Program-made: the position numbers and the translations under genes
Part shown: positions 16,845 to 25,549 of the stretch, piece after piece
How positions within the stretch are numbered: the stretch's first letter is position 1
Layout: the number at the start of each line of letters is the position of its first letter
Notes under the pieces: model-generated
Told to the model about the DNA's origin: nothing
Database searches by the model: none
The model's input: only the letters and a program-made list of their open reading frames with translations
Source of the DNA: CAZWCE01 sp964632505
Lineage (GTDB): Bacteria > Planctomycetota > Planctomycetia > Pirellulales > Thermoguttaceae
Length of the DNA stretch: 64,000 nt
Direction: 5' to 3'
Assembly (NCBI GenBank): GCA_964632505.1
Contig: CAZWCE010000005.1
Location: 186,001-250,000, forward strand

Positions 16845-19800
16845 ATGTCACATATGGGCGATCATGATTCGACCTATCTCTCCGAATCCTCGTTGGACCA
16901 CGAAAAACCTCACGCACAGGAGTCGTCGGAAACGGTCCACACCTCCTCCTCTTCGAAAAGTCGGAGCGATAAGAATCGGCTCTTTTCCGATCCGGAAGAG
17001 AGTGGGAGCGGGGGAGTGAAGATTTCCGGTTATTTCTGCCCCGAAGATGTCGAGGACCCGTTCGATACGGTCGAGTGGGAGAAGCGGAGTGCGACCATCA
17101 AGGGAGACGGCGGGGAGGTCTTCTTCGAACAAAACGACTGCGAGATCCCCGCCTCCTGGAGCCAATTGGCGACCAACGTGGTGGTGAGCAAGTATTTTTA
17201 CGGCGAGCCGAACACTCCCGAACGTGAGACGAGCGTGCGGCAGTTGATCCACCGGGTCAGTCGGACGATCGCCGACTGGGGCATCAAGGACGGATACTTC
17301 GCCGACGCCGACGAGGGGGAGCAGTTCTATCGGGAATTGACCTGGTTGTGTTTGCATCAGCACGCGTCGTTCAATTCGCCGGTCTGGTTCAACGTGGGGT
17401 TGCACCACCAATACCAGGTGAAGGGGGCGAAATGCAACTGGGCCTGGCAGGAGGAGGCCAAAGAGGCCACGCAGCCGGAAAATCCGTACGAATATCCCCA
17501 AGCCTCGGCCTGCTTCATTCAGAGTGTCGACGACAACATGGAAGACATCATGGAGCTGGCCCGGAGCGAGGCCCTGCTGTTCAAGTTCGGCTCGGGGACC
17601 GGAACCGATCTGACCACGCTCCGAAGCTGTCGTGAGCGACTTTCCGGCGGGGGGCGTCCCTCGGGACCACTCTCGTTCATGCGGGTATACGATCAGATCG
17701 CCGCGGTCGTCAAAAGTGGCGGTAAGACCCGGCGAGCGGCGAAAATGCAGTCGCTGAAAGTCTGGCATCCCGACATCGTCGAATTCATCGAATGCAAGCG
17801 GAAAGAGGAAGAGAAGGCCCGCATCCTCATGAAGCAGGGGTACGCCTTCGAGGACGCCTACGACTCGATCCTCTACCAGAACGCCAATCTCTCGGTTCGC
17901 TTGACCGACGATTTCATGAAGGCGGTCGAGGCCGACGGCCCCTGGCAAACGCACTGGGTGACCGATACCGATCAGAAAGGACCGACCTACCGCGCCCGAG
18001 AGGTCTTCGACAAAATCAGCAGCGCGGCCTGGTCGTGCGGTGACCCGGGCGTGCAGTACGACACGACCATCAACCGCTGGCACACCTGTCCGAATTCCGG
18101 ACGGATCAACGCCTCGAATCCGTGCAGCGAGTACATGTTTCTCGACAACTCGGCCTGCAATCTGGCGAGCATCAATCTGTTGCGTTTCCGCGATGAAAGT
18201 GGACTGTTCGACGCGAAACGCTTCATGGCCGCCGCGCGGATCATGTTCATCGCGCAGGATATTCTGGTCGATCACGCCAGTTACCCGATCAAACGGATCG
18301 CCGAGAACAGCCACAAATATCGTCCCCTGGGACTGGGATATTCGAATCTCGGGACCCTGTTGATGGTCAGCGGGCTTCCGTACGACTCCGAGGAGGCCCG
18401 GGGGCTGTGCCGGGTCGTGACGGCCTTGCTTCACGGAGCCGCCTGCCGGACGAGCACGGAATTGGCCCGAGCGGTCGGTACCTTCGACGCTTACCCGGAA
18501 AACCGCGATCCGATGCTCCGCGTCATGGAGATGCACTGGGATGAAGTGAACAAGATCGATTGCTGCCCCGGCTATCTCAAAAAGGCGGCGCGGGACCTCT
18601 GGGATGAGGTGAATCTTCGGGGAAGACGTTACGGTTTCCGCAACGCCCAGGCGACGGTGCTCGCCCCGACCGGGACGATCAGTTTCATGATGGATTGCGA
18701 CACCACGGGCATCGAGCCGGACATCGCACTGGTGAAATACAAGCAACTCGCCGGCGGCGGAGTTTTGCAGATGGTCAACAACAGTGTCCCGGTCGCCCTG
18801 GCGACGCTCGGCTACAACGACGAGGACATCGCGGTCATCTGCGATTTCATCAAGGAGAACGGGACGATCGAAGGCGCGCCGCAATTCTTGGAGGAACATC
18901 TGCCGATCTTCGATTGTGCGTTCGCCTCGCCCGGCGGCACCCGCAGCATCCCCTGGAAGGCACACGTGAAGATGATGGCATCGGCTCAGCCGTTCATCTC
19001 GGGGGCGATCTCCAAGACCGTCAACATGCCCGCCAATGCGACCGCCGAACACATCGGCGAGGCTTACATGCTCGGTTGGAAGCTCGGTCTGAAAGCCCTG
19101 GCCGTGTACCGCGACGGCTCCAAGGGGGCCCAACCGCTTTCCACCTCCAGCAGCGACGACGAGAAAAAGAAGAAGAAAAAGAAGGCCGAGAGCGGGCCGC
19201 GTCGCGAACGATTGCCCGATACCCGGGAGTCGGTCACCCACAAGTTCAACCTCTCCGGCCACGAAGGATACATCACCGTGGGCCTCTATCCCGACGGCCG
19301 TCCCGGCGAGCTCTTCATCACCATGGCGAAAGAAGGCAGCACGATCGGCGGGTTGATGGACTGCTTCGGCACCGCGGTTTCGATGAGCCTTCAATACGGT
19401 GTTCCGCTGAAGGTCTATTGCCGCAAGTTTTCCCATACCCGGTTCGAGCCGATGGGTTACACGAAGAACCCCGATATTCCGCTGGCCAAGAGCATCGTCG
19501 ATTACATCTTCCGCTGGCTTGATCGCACCTTCTTTGCCGAGGAGGTGATGGGGCAGCCGAACGACGGTTCGAACTCGGGTAAGACGGAATCGAAAGCAGC
19601 CGGCGGGAAGAGTTCCACCGCCAAGGAGGATGAACCGAGTGAGCACGGGCCCACCGCCAAGAAGGCCGGTGGGCGGAATTCCCGACAGGAAGCTCGCTTG
19701 AAAAAGAAAATCAGCAACGACGCCGAGGACATGATGATCACCCGGCATTCGGAGGCCTCTCCGAAGTCCACTCCCGGCAATAACGGCAGCCGCGTCCACG

Positions 19801-19991
19801 CCATTGTTTCCAAGGCGGCGATGGCCACCGCTTCGAAGGAATCGCGTCCCTCGCAACAGCCTTCCCAGAATGAAATGTACGCCACTTTCCAGGAAGACGC
19901 GCCCGCCTGTGATGCCTGCGGAGCCATCACCGTGCGAAGCGGCAATTGCTACCTCTGTTACAATTGTGGACGAAGCATGGGTTGTTCCTGA
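16845..19991 (+). CDS. nrdJ: Adenosylcobalamin-dependent (class II) ribonucleotide reductase
   Basis: The 1048-residue enzyme makes deoxyribonucleotides from ribonucleotides using adenosylcobalamin. AAGGAG at 16829-16834 lies 10 bases before the chosen ATG. The first 55 residues are Ser/Glu-rich and probably disordered. The catalytic barrel contains the N-P-C-S-E active-site segment and L-A-P-T-G-T-I-S-F-M-M-D. After a Lys-rich linker near residue 780 (seven Lys in a row) comes the TSCPD-type domain (G-G-L-M-D-C-F-G-T-A). A basic low-complexity stretch of about 130 residues follows, then a C-terminal zinc-ribbon-like C-D-A-C-G...C-Y-L-C-Y-N-C-G that probably carries the redox-active thiols. 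Monocistronic, with its own terminator. Confidence 0.95.
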   Translation: MSHMGDHDSTYLSESSLDHEKPHAQESSETVHTSSSSKSRSDKNRLFSDPEESGSGGVKISGYFCPEDVEDPFDTVEWEKRSATIKGDGGEVFFEQNDCEIPASWSQLATNVVVSKYFYGEPNTPERETSVRQLIHRVSRTIADWGIKDGYFADADEGEQFYRELTWLCLHQHASFNSPVWFNVGLHHQYQVKGAKCNWAWQEEAKEATQPENPYEYPQASACFIQSVDDNMEDIMELARSEALLFKFGSGTGTDLTTLRSCRERLSGGGRPSGPLSFMRVYDQIAAVVKSGGKTRRAAKMQSLKVWHPDIVEFIECKRKEEEKARILMKQGYAFEDAYDSILYQNANLSVRLTDDFMKAVEADGPWQTHWVTDTDQKGPTYRAREVFDKISSAAWSCGDPGVQYDTTINRWHTCPNSGRINASNPCSEYMFLDNSACNLASINLLRFRDESGLFDAKRFMAAARIMFIAQDILVDHASYPIKRIAENSHKYRPLGLGYSNLGTLLMVSGLPYDSEEARGLCRVVTALLHGAACRTSTELARAVGTFDAYPENRDPMLRVMEMHWDEVNKIDCCPGYLKKAARDLWDEVNLRGRRYGFRNAQATVLAPTGTISFMMDCDTTGIEPDIALVKYKQLAGGGVLQMVNNSVPVALATLGYNDEDIAVICDFIKENGTIEGAPQFLEEHLPIFDCAFASPGGTRSIPWKAHVKMMASAQPFISGAISKTVNMPANATAEHIGEAYMLGWKLGLKALAVYRDGSKGAQPLSTSSSDDEKKKKKKKAESGPRRERLPDTRESVTHKFNLSGHEGYITVGLYPDGRPGELFITMAKEGSTIGGLMDCFGTAVSMSLQYGVPLKVYCRKFSHTRFEPMGYTKNPDIPLAKSIVDYIFRWLDRTFFAEEVMGQPNDGSNSGKTESKAAGGKSSTAKEDEPSEHGPTAKKAGGRNSRQEARLKKKISNDAEDMMITRHSEASPKSTPGNNGSRVHAIVSKAAMATASKESRPSQQPSQNEMYATFQEDAPACDACGAITVRSGNCYLCYNCGRSMGCS

Positions 19992-20043
19992 AATCCTCCG
20001 AAAGGAGTCTTTCAGAACCCACTTTCGGTAAAAGCCCCCTCAT

Positions 20044-20078
20044 GCGGCGGCGCGGCGAGATGCCGCGTCGCCTTTTTT
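20044..20078 (+). terminator. Intrinsic terminator of nrdJ
   Basis: A 10-bp GC-rich stem GCGGCGCGGC/GCCGCGTCGC is followed by six T. Confidence 0.85.
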
Positions 20079-20132
20079 AATGAAAACTTGCTCGAAGCGA
20101 CGGCGGCAAGGGCGGTGAACCTTCTACCTGGC

Positions 20133-20921
20133 TCAACTCGAATGGCGCAAGAGGAAGAGGTCCAGGGCAAAGCCGAGAACCGTATGTTGCAGCAGACCGG
20201 AGAGGATCGACCGGGTGAAGAAGGCGAAGAACCCCCAGAGTACCCCGGCAGCGATCGAGAGGAAGAGCTCTCCGCCCGGTTTGCCGAGGTGGAGCATCGC
20301 CGAAGCCATCGTCTGAATCAGCAGCGCCGGCACCACGCCCGAGGAAGCGACCATGCCGTATTGCAGGAATCCGCGAAAGAGGAATTCCCAGCCGATATAA
20401 AACAGGACATAGGCGAACAGGTGCCAGAGGAGCACGGTCGTCGAGGCGTCGATTCCGCGATTGATCGGGTAGGCCCGGGCGACGGCGGGATCTTCCGACG
20501 CCAAATACCCGGCGATGAGCATCACCGGAGCCATCATCAAAAAGGTGCCGAGGGTGCGTTTTCCGATTCCCACCTGCCAGCCGTAATCGGCCAGTCGCTC
20601 GCGGAATCCCCATTGGACGATCCCCATCGGCACGAGAGCGAAAAGCACGAAACAGGCGATCATCGAGGTCATCGCCGAAGCGGCGTTCGCCGGCAGTGAG
20701 GGAAAAGCGGCGTCGAGTCCCCGTTCGGCGAGGAATTCCGGATCGAAGAAGAACTTCCAAACCAGCGCGGCGACGGTGGTGTAGAGCATCACGATCGTCG
20801 GCTTGCGGTGTTCTTTCCGAAAAAGGGAGATCAGAAAAACCGGAAAGCGTTGATCGATCAGCGGCTCTCGGGAGGAACCTCGTTGCGACGTTTTCTTCTT
20901 GCGGGCGGGGGAAGCTGTCAT
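20133..20921 (-). CDS. CPBP family intramembrane metalloprotease-like protein
   Basis: The 262-residue membrane protein has about seven hydrophobic segments. The CPBP (Abi/CAAX protease and bacteriocin-processing) signature is complete: W-E-F-L-F-R-G with the Glu-Arg pair, a second His in M-L-H-L-G, and a third in L-L-Q-H-T-V-L-G. These residues form the metal site in the family. The start at 20921 is set where the basic N-terminus (A-R-K-K-K-T) begins, with GGAG upstream. Members cleave prenylated proteins or act in membrane-protein maturation or bacteriocin immunity. The substrate here is unknown. It lies downstream of the RarD-like gene on the same strand, 88 bases apart. Confidence 0.85.
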   Translation of the reverse strand: MTASPARKKKTSQRGSSREPLIDQRFPVFLISLFRKEHRKPTIVMLYTTVAALVWKFFFDPEFLAERGLDAAFPSLPANAASAMTSMIACFVLFALVPMGIVQWGFRERLADYGWQVGIGKRTLGTFLMMAPVMLIAGYLASEDPAVARAYPINRGIDASTTVLLWHLFAYVLFYIGWEFLFRGFLQYGMVASSGVVPALLIQTMASAMLHLGKPGGELFLSIAAGVLWGFFAFFTRSILSGLLQHTVLGFALDLFLLRHSS

Positions 20922-21009
20922 CGGGACTCCAACACGGCAAAAGGAAACACATCGCCACGACGGCCGATCGGGCAGACCCTGCCGGACCATCACCTTCCTG
21001 GAATCGTTA

Positions 21010-21930
21010 TTATAGCTCCGTTTCTTCCCCCTTTGAAGGGGAGGACGGCTGCCGTCGCATCTGGCGGAGCGAGTCGGCGGAGAAGACCGCCAGGGCAACC
21101 CAGATGAACAGGAAACTGATCAATCGTGGTCCGTCGAATTCCTCTCCGAGCACGAAGACCGCGCAGACGAAGTGCAACGTCGGAGTGAGGTACTGGGCGA
21201 AACCGAGCGCGGAGAGCCGCAAACGCCGGGCCGCGGCACCGAACAGCAACAGCGGGGCGGCGGTGATGAGGCCGCTCCCGATCAGGAGCATCAGAAGACC
21301 GGGTTTCTGGACCGGCATCAGCGAAACGGTGCCGGAGACGGCAAGGAACGCGAACGCCAGAGGGGCCATGTACATCGTCTCGATGAACAAAGCGGTGATC
21401 GCGTCGGTCGGATTGAGTTTCCGCAAGAGTCCGTATCCGCCGAAGCTGAACGCCACTCCCAGCGCGCCCCAGGGAAAGGCGCTGAGTTCCCGGGCATAGG
21501 CCGCGACTCCGATGCTCGCCAGTACGACGCTCACCACCTGCAGTCGCCGAAGCCGCTCCTTCAAAAACAGAACGCCGAAAAGCACGCTCACCAGTGGATT
21601 GATGTAGTAGCCCAGGCTCGATTGCAGGACCTGCTCGTGATGGACCAGTTCGATGAACAGCAGCCAGTTCAGTCCGATCAACAGGCCGCTGCCGACCAAA
21701 AGCCAGCGGGATTGGGGATCGACCAGTCGGGCGTGGACGGTCCGGAAGCGTCGGGTGACGAGAATCACCGGCAGCAGACCGACAAAAGCGAAGCCGGCCC
21801 GATAGGCGAGAACTTCATGCGAGGGGGCGCGCTCGAGGAGGTGGAAATAGAGAGGGAATCCACCCCAGATGGAGTAGGCGGTGATCGCCAGTAGGGCGCC
21901 GGTGATTTTCGTGCGTTTCGAGGGATCCAT
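21010..21930 (-). CDS. rarD: RarD-like EamA-family transporter
   Basis: The 306-residue protein has about ten hydrophobic helices. It opens with G-A-L-L-A-I-T-A-Y-S-I-W-G, the typical first helix of RarD-type drug/metabolite transporters, and contains the S-L-G-Y-Y-I-N-P-L segment conserved in that subgroup. It is an inner-membrane protein, probably an exporter of small metabolites; the substrate is unknown for most RarD homologues. The start at 21930 is chosen by alignment with the family N-terminus. It is followed by the CPBP gene in the same direction. Confidence 0.85.
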   Translation of the reverse strand: MDPSKRTKITGALLAITAYSIWGGFPLYFHLLERAPSHEVLAYRAGFAFVGLLPVILVTRRFRTVHARLVDPQSRWLLVGSGLLIGLNWLLFIELVHHEQVLQSSLGYYINPLVSVLFGVLFLKERLRRLQVVSVVLASIGVAAYARELSAFPWGALGVAFSFGGYGLLRKLNPTDAITALFIETMYMAPLAFAFLAVSGTVSLMPVQKPGLLMLLIGSGLITAAPLLLFGAAARRLRLSALGFAQYLTPTLHFVCAVFVLGEEFDGPRLISFLFIWVALAVFSADSLRQMRRQPSSPSKGEETEL

Positions 21931-22035
21931 CGGGGAGCATCTTTCCAGGTCGCGGCGTCGGAACGAGTGCCCCCTCACTCAAGCGCAAGGGGGAAGCGTT
22001 GGACAAGATGACATCCCTTGTCGGGATCGACTTCG

Positions 22036-22650
22036 TTATCGGAGCGAAACGTCGGCGCCGCTGATTTGCAGCATCACTTCCGAGAGGTCGCCTTCGCTGT
22101 TGCTCTTGGCGTATTCGCCGGCGATCCCCTGCAGGGAAGACATCCCTCCGGTCGATTTTTCCATGACTCGCATCAACTTGCCCAGGGAGAAGATCTCCTC
22201 GAGCTGCTGCTTCATTTCGGGGTGATTTTCGATGAGCTGCTCGAGCTTCTCTCGATCCGGATTATCGCCGGAAACGACCGTTTCGTCCAGGGAGTTCTTT
22301 TGCAGAAAAAAGTCGCCCTTGGAGGAGATGCCTTCTTCCTCCATCATCGTGAGGAGGTTTCCCTCGAACTGCTTCAGGCGAAGATTCAGGATTTCCGAGA
22401 GCATCTTCCCCTTTTGCTTCAGGTCGGTGGCGTTGAAGTCAAGGGATTCGCCCTGCTGGGCGTCTTTCGCTTCCTCGTTTTGCAGCAGGGCCATCAGTTG
22501 GCGGGAGCTGGGCGAGAATTGGAATTCATCGCGCAGTGCATCGGCCGATTTCGCCTCCTCGGCCGGTGCCGCGGCTTCGTTCGATTTGCCTGGCGAGAGC
22601 AGGGGACGGATCGAGCCGAGAAGACTCGACGCTTCGATACCTCCGAACAT
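22036..22650 (-). CDS. Uncharacterised helical protein
   Basis: I do not recognise this 204-residue protein. It has no signal peptide or membrane helix. Charged, probably helical segments dominate (for example L-K-Q-K-G-K-M-L-S-E-I-L-N-L-R-L-K-Q-F), with an Ala/Glu-rich stretch near residues 25-45. The start at 22650 is preferred because AGGAG lies 7 bases upstream; the ATG two codons earlier overlaps the ribosome-binding site. It follows the 183-residue membrane-anchored gene by only 36 bases, so the two are likely co-transcribed and may work together. Confidence 0.65.
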   Translation of the reverse strand: MFGGIEASSLLGSIRPLLSPGKSNEAAAPAEEAKSADALRDEFQFSPSSRQLMALLQNEEAKDAQQGESLDFNATDLKQKGKMLSEILNLRLKQFEGNLLTMMEEEGISSKGDFFLQKNSLDETVVSGDNPDREKLEQLIENHPEMKQQLEEIFSLGKLMRVMEKSTGGMSSLQGIAGEYAKSNSEGDLSEVMLQISGADVSLR

Positions 22651-22686
22651 GGGCATGCTCCTCTTGATCAAGTAGTGAACGGGTGT

Positions 22687-23238
22687 TTATTCTCGGACCA
22701 CGGCGGTAGTGAATTGTCGGGCCGTCCAGAGAACCAACTTGGCCCGGGCCGGCTGATTCGCGTTGTGCAGCTCCGATTCCCAAGGAATCAAATAAACCAG
22801 CACCATGCCGGTATTCACTTCCGCCACGTAGAGCGCCGAACGCGACGCCTGCCAGCGGTTTCCCGCCAGTCGACGCATGTCGTTCTCACCGGTGACCATG
22901 AGAAATTCCGGCTTCGCGGGCATCGCCATATCGCTGCCGGTTTGAGCTTTCAGCACGGAAGCGAGATCGATCTTGACATTCGTCTCGTACAGGGCCTGGA
23001 AGTCGGGTTGCTGTCGGGAAATCACTCCGGCACTCAATCGCCCGGTCAGGTGATCGAGGTAATAGACCGCCTCGAGACCGTCGTCGACATAGCCGGTGGC
23101 GATCAAGTAATCGGCCGCGCGGTCCGTCGCCGTGGCGTCGACCTCTTCGGGGGGCATCCAAACGGACAGGAGCACGCCGCACAAGCAGCCCGTCACCAGC
23201 AACAGTCCTCCAAGGGTCAGGTAATTGATCTTGTTCAT
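22687..23238 (-). CDS. Uncharacterised protein with one N-terminal membrane anchor
   Basis: The 183-residue protein starts with a single hydrophobic helix (L-T-L-G-G-L-L-L-V-T-G-C-L-C-G-V-L-L) and then a soluble alpha/beta domain, probably exposed outside the cytoplasmic membrane. A Cys pair in the helix (G-C-L-C-G) is a weak lipobox-like feature. AAGGAG precedes the ATG. No enzymatic motif is visible; domain character is like planctomycete-specific unknowns. First gene of a likely two-gene operon with the 204-residue helical protein. Confidence 0.7.
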   Translation of the reverse strand: MNKINYLTLGGLLLVTGCLCGVLLSVWMPPEEVDATATDRAADYLIATGYVDDGLEAVYYLDHLTGRLSAGVISRQQPDFQALYETNVKIDLASVLKAQTGSDMAMPAKPEFLMVTGENDMRRLAGNRWQASRSALYVAEVNTGMVLVYLIPWESELHNANQPARAKLVLWTARQFTTAVVRE

Positions 23239-23555
23239 TCTGAGTCTCCTTCCAACGACAAAAGCGAGCGGAACGTCGACACTCGGGAGTTTTCAAAGAC
23301 AGTAACGGTGAAAAAACCGCTTCGGGAAACGGCTCTCCGGAGAAAAGCGGCCTGAGGATACCTCTTTTTCCCGTTTTCCTCCAGAGCGATTTCGACTTTT
23401 TGGACAAGAAATCTGCGTCTTGATCCCCATGGGTGACAACTCCGTCGAAAAATGGCACAATAGAGTTTTTAGCGGACGGATTTCCATCGAGGTAATAGGT
23501 GATTGGAATCCAGCTTTTTTTCGACCGGATTGCGACCGAAGGCAAGCGAAACACG
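23239..23555. other. Divergent intergenic region
   Basis: About 317 bases between the leftward membrane-anchored gene and the rightward epimerase. It must hold promoters for both directions, but I see no element good enough to mark. Confidence 0.5.
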
Positions 23556-24608
23556 ATGGCGAACCACGAACAGGAAACGGTTTTCCTCACGGGGGGAACG
23601 GGCTTCATCGGAACCTATTTGACCGAAATGCTGTTGGCCGACGGCCATCGGCTCAAGGTGCTCTCACGTCAAGATCGGCCGAGTCCGCCCCCGGGCTGTC
23701 CCCCCTCGCAACAAGAGCTTTGGAACGATCCCCGGGTTTCTCTCGTCCAGGGCGATGTGACCGATCCCGCGGCGGTCGATCGGTTGATGGAAGGTTGCCG
23801 AGCCGGTTTTCACATGGCCGGCTATGCCAAGAATTGGTCGTTTGATCCCCAACGCTATTACCGAATCAACGTCGAGGGGACGCGGAACGTCCTGGAAGCG
23901 GCGATCCGGAAGCGACTCCGCCGGTTGGTCTTCACCTCGACCATCGTCACGCTCGGGCCGACGCCCCGCGATGTGGTCGGCGACGAGACGATGCCTCGCA
24001 TCACCGAGCACTGCTTCACCGAATACGAGGAGACGAAGTGGTTGGCCGAGAAGGATGTCCTCGCCGCGGCGAAAGACGGTCTTCCGGTCGTGCTGGTGTT
24101 GCCGACGCGCGTCTACGGGCCGGGGCACTTCTCCGAAGGGAACGCCCTGGCGCAGTTGATCGACGAGTACCGCCGCGGCAAGGCTCCGATTCTGTTGAAC
24201 GCCGGAGTGAACGTCGGCAATTATGTACTGGCCGAGGACGTCGCCCGGGGGCATTACCTGGCCTTGCAAAAAGGCCGGCCCGGTGAGCGGTACATCCTCG
24301 GCGGCGAGAACGCCAAACTCGGTGAGTTCTTTCGCACGATCGACCGCGTCACCGGCGAGAAGCATTTCAAGATTCCGATCTTCCGTCCCGGCGCGCTCGC
24401 CTTCGCCTACATGCAGAAACTGCTGGCGCAGTGGTTCGGGCGATATCCCCGGGTGACCCCCGGCTGGGTGAGGACGTTCCTGGTCGATTGGGCCTATTCC
24501 TGCGAGAAGGCGAAGAAAGAACTCGACTATCGCCCCGCGACGCTGGAGGAAGGCATCCGCAAAACCTGCCGCTGGCTCGATGCCCTGTCGTCGGAAGAGA
24601 AGCCGTGA
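23556..24608 (+). CDS. NAD-dependent epimerase/dehydratase family protein
   Basis: The 350-residue protein is an extended short-chain dehydrogenase. The nucleotide-binding motif T-G-G-T-G-F-I-G is near residue 12, and the catalytic Y-E-E-T-K (YxxxK) lies near residue 155. The V-F-T-S-T-I strand with the catalytic Ser/Thr precedes it. Overall pattern is closest to dihydroflavonol-reductase-like or hopanoid-associated (HpnA-like) sugar epimerases. The start at 23556 gives a short N-terminal extension before the Rossmann motif. It ends 22 bases from the convergent glycosyltransferase gene. Substrate not predictable. Confidence 0.85.
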   Translation: MANHEQETVFLTGGTGFIGTYLTEMLLADGHRLKVLSRQDRPSPPPGCPPSQQELWNDPRVSLVQGDVTDPAAVDRLMEGCRAGFHMAGYAKNWSFDPQRYYRINVEGTRNVLEAAIRKRLRRLVFTSTIVTLGPTPRDVVGDETMPRITEHCFTEYEETKWLAEKDVLAAAKDGLPVVLVLPTRVYGPGHFSEGNALAQLIDEYRRGKAPILLNAGVNVGNYVLAEDVARGHYLALQKGRPGERYILGGENAKLGEFFRTIDRVTGEKHFKIPIFRPGALAFAYMQKLLAQWFGRYPRVTPGWVRTFLVDWAYSCEKAKKELDYRPATLEEGIRKTCRWLDALSSEEKP

Positions 24609-24630
24609 AGCGGTTCGTTTGAGAGAAGAA

Positions 24631-25422
24631 TCAAGAGACGCTCGCCGCCTTGGTCGTGCCGGATTTCTTGCCCGGTCGAAGGCGTTTCACGCCGAGGGCA
24701 AACAGGTGCCACAGCGCCGCGACCGCCTCCTTCTTGTTGATCTTCGAGCTGCCGCGCGTGCGGTCGACGAAGACGAAGGGAATCTCCACGAACCGGGCAT
24801 GCTGCTGTTTCAAGTGCCAGAGAATCTCTTCCTGGAAGGAATAGCCCCGCGATCGGACGGCCTGGAAGTCGATCTTTTCGAGGATGGCGACCCGAAAACA
24901 CCGGAACGCCCCGCTGCAATCTTTCGGCGGCAAGCCCAAGAGCAGTCGGGCATAGGTGTTGACCCCGAAACTCATGAACTTGCGTTTCCAGCCCCATCCT
25001 TTGACGCCGCCGCCGGGAACGTACCGGGAACCGATCGCCACGTCGGCCCCGTTTTCCGTCGAATCGGCCGCTCCCATGGCCGAACGCAGATGTGGTATGT
25101 ACTTCGGCGGATGACTGAAGTCGGCGTCGAGATTGAGCATGTATCGGTAGCCGTGCTCGATGGCGTACCGCATCGCCGCGATGGTGGCGGTTCCCAGTCC
25201 GAGTTTTCCTTCGCGGTGCAGGCATTTCAGTCGCGGTTCCGTGGCGGCCCGCTCATCGCACCACCGGCCGGTGCCGTCGGGCGAGTTGTCGTCGACCACC
25301 AGGAGGTCGCAGTCGGGCGCGATCTGGAAAATCGCGTCGACCAGATCCGGCAGATTCTCGATCTCGTTGTAGGTCAACAGCGTGATCAGGGTCTTCTCGG
25401 AATTCGATTTCTCAGACGACAT
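24631..25422 (-). CDS. Polyprenol-phosphate mannosyltransferase-like GT2 glycosyltransferase
   Basis: The 263-residue protein is a family 2 glycosyltransferase of the dolichol-phosphate-mannose-synthase type. The donor-binding T-Y-N-E-I-E-N-L-P is followed by V-V-D-D-N-S-P-D-G-T-G. The D-A-D motif (L-N-L-D-A-D-F-S-H-P-P) and the C-terminal R-T-R-G-S-S-K-I segment are present. It transfers a sugar from a nucleotide donor to a polyprenyl phosphate at the inner membrane face. There is no C-terminal membrane domain, as in the soluble-type synthases. The ATG at 25422 matches the family start; upstream in-frame sequence is low-complexity. Confidence 0.9.
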   Translation of the reverse strand: MSSEKSNSEKTLITLLTYNEIENLPDLVDAIFQIAPDCDLLVVDDNSPDGTGRWCDERAATEPRLKCLHREGKLGLGTATIAAMRYAIEHGYRYMLNLDADFSHPPKYIPHLRSAMGAADSTENGADVAIGSRYVPGGGVKGWGWKRKFMSFGVNTYARLLLGLPPKDCSGAFRCFRVAILEKIDFQAVRSRGYSFQEEILWHLKQQHARFVEIPFVFVDRTRGSSKINKKEAVAALWHLFALGVKRLRPGKKSGTTKAASVS

Positions 25423-25443
25423 GGGAATACCTCGTCCAGCAAT

Positions 25444-25477
25444 CCGTTGAAAAAAGGCGGCCGTTGAAAAAAGGCGG
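25444..25477. repeat. Perfect 17-base tandem duplication
   Basis: The 17-base unit starting CCGTTGAAAAAAGGCGG at 25444-25460 is repeated at 25461-25477, just upstream of the glycosyltransferase start. Confidence 0.95.
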
Positions 25478-25549
25478 CCGGGAGAAACAGGTTGTGTCCA
25501 CCTTCCGCCGGGGCGGAATGAAGTGAGCAAGTCCACTTCTTCTACCCGA

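Noticed and set aside
16528..16917. A leftward 129-codon frame containing the 18-base duplication (reads V-D-F-H-I-R twice).
   Set aside because: It overlaps the nrdJ start and its upstream signals, has no ribosome-binding site and no recognisable domain; the repeat is better described at DNA level.
16848..19856. A 1002-codon open frame antisense to nrdJ, and similar long antisense frames at 1261-3099, 50507-53683 and 55361-57289.
   Set aside because: Shadows of GC-rich coding genes on the other strand; the sense frames carry clear family motifs.
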